Shown here: positions 63,862-64,000 of the stretch, in pieces
Layout: each line of letters begins with the position of its first letter
How positions within the stretch are numbered: the first letter of the stretch is position 1
Source: Bradyrhizobium sp. 186
Lineage (GTDB): Bacteria > Pseudomonadota > Alphaproteobacteria > Rhizobiales > Xanthobacteraceae
Assembly: GCF_023101685.1 (NCBI RefSeq)
Contig: NZ_CP082164.1
Coordinates: forward strand, 7,626,001 to 7,690,000
Reading direction: 5' to 3'
Length of the DNA: 64,000 bases
Made by a program: the position numbers and the translations under genes
The notes under the pieces: generated by a model
Told to the model about the DNA's origin: nothing
The model's input: only the letters and a program-made list of their open reading frames with translations
Database searches by the model: none

Positions 63862-64000
63862 TCGAACTTTCGCCTCAGACCCGTTGGTTACCCCGGCCTG
63901 AAGGAATCCCATCGCCTTGTGCGCCAACTTCCGTAGAATCCGGAGGAAGGTGGCATGCCTTGGTACAACCGACACTGCGGTGCACGGCTCCCGTAGTCTA
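63862..64000. other. End of window, no gene recognised
   Basis: The last 139 bases follow the insertion sequence. A 13-codon frame from the ATG at 63955 (MPWYNRHCGARLP) with GGAGGAAGG before it ends in TAG, too short to support. This is probably the original upstream region of the GGDEF/EAL gene, now separated by the element. Confidence 0.35.

Overview
The window is high-GC chromosomal DNA from an alphaproteobacterium of the order Rhizobiales. I read it as Bradyrhizobium or a close relative. The support is the run of alphaproteobacterial genes (DUF190 protein/clpS, aroC, fabI, pdxH, corA, gcdH, ribB with a degenerate GTP-cyclohydrolase tail), the many short DUF proteins typical of Bradyrhizobium, and several Rhizobiales-type extragenic palindromes. 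Genus is inferred from gene content only; there is no rRNA or tRNA gene in the window.

Layout. 1-5 kb: end of a DUF190 gene, clpS, a class III nucleotide cyclase, and a SnoaL-like gene split by an insertion sequence beside a divergent TetR regulator. 5-28 kb: mainly housekeeping and metabolic genes (chorismate synthase, enoyl-ACP reductase, an ECF sigma/anti-sigma pair, DnaJ-like chaperone, pyridoxamine-phosphate oxidase, Uma2 nuclease, CorA, L,D-transpeptidase, extensin-like protein, acyl-CoA ligase, MBL hydrolase, glutaryl-CoA dehydrogenase, RibB, Kef-type antiporter, aminotransferase). 28-36 kb: a second insertion-sequence type, aldo/keto reductase, Tat-exported PhoD, nitronate monooxygenase and a wrecked EmrAB-type efflux pair. 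36.7-55.5 kb: an accessory block of mostly small secreted, membrane or very hydrophilic proteins surrounding a 2096-residue poly-HAMP hybrid histidine kinase and a REC-PAS-HWE kinase. 56-62 kb: DegP-type protease, universal stress protein, a GGDEF/EAL protein. 61.8-63.9 kb: a second, inverted, nearly identical copy of the first insertion sequence.

The most interesting structure is the 36.7-55.5 kb block. Reading both strands between genes, I find GGAAC-N16-CGTT or GGAAC-N16-GGTT, always with the same 16-base spacer, at ten places upstream of starts. This matches the promoter known for EcfG, the alphaproteobacterial general-stress sigma factor. One exact copy lies upstream of the poly-HAMP kinase gene itself. 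HWE-type kinases are known to feed the PhyR-NepR-EcfG switch, so the block may be a general-stress island that carries its own cytoplasmic sensor pair. That last step is inference.

The window also shows decay. Three insertion sequences each have a visible 4-bp target duplication, an EmrAB pair is fused by a deletion, and five genes each look one base short of an intact frame. These last may be real pseudogenes or assembly errors.
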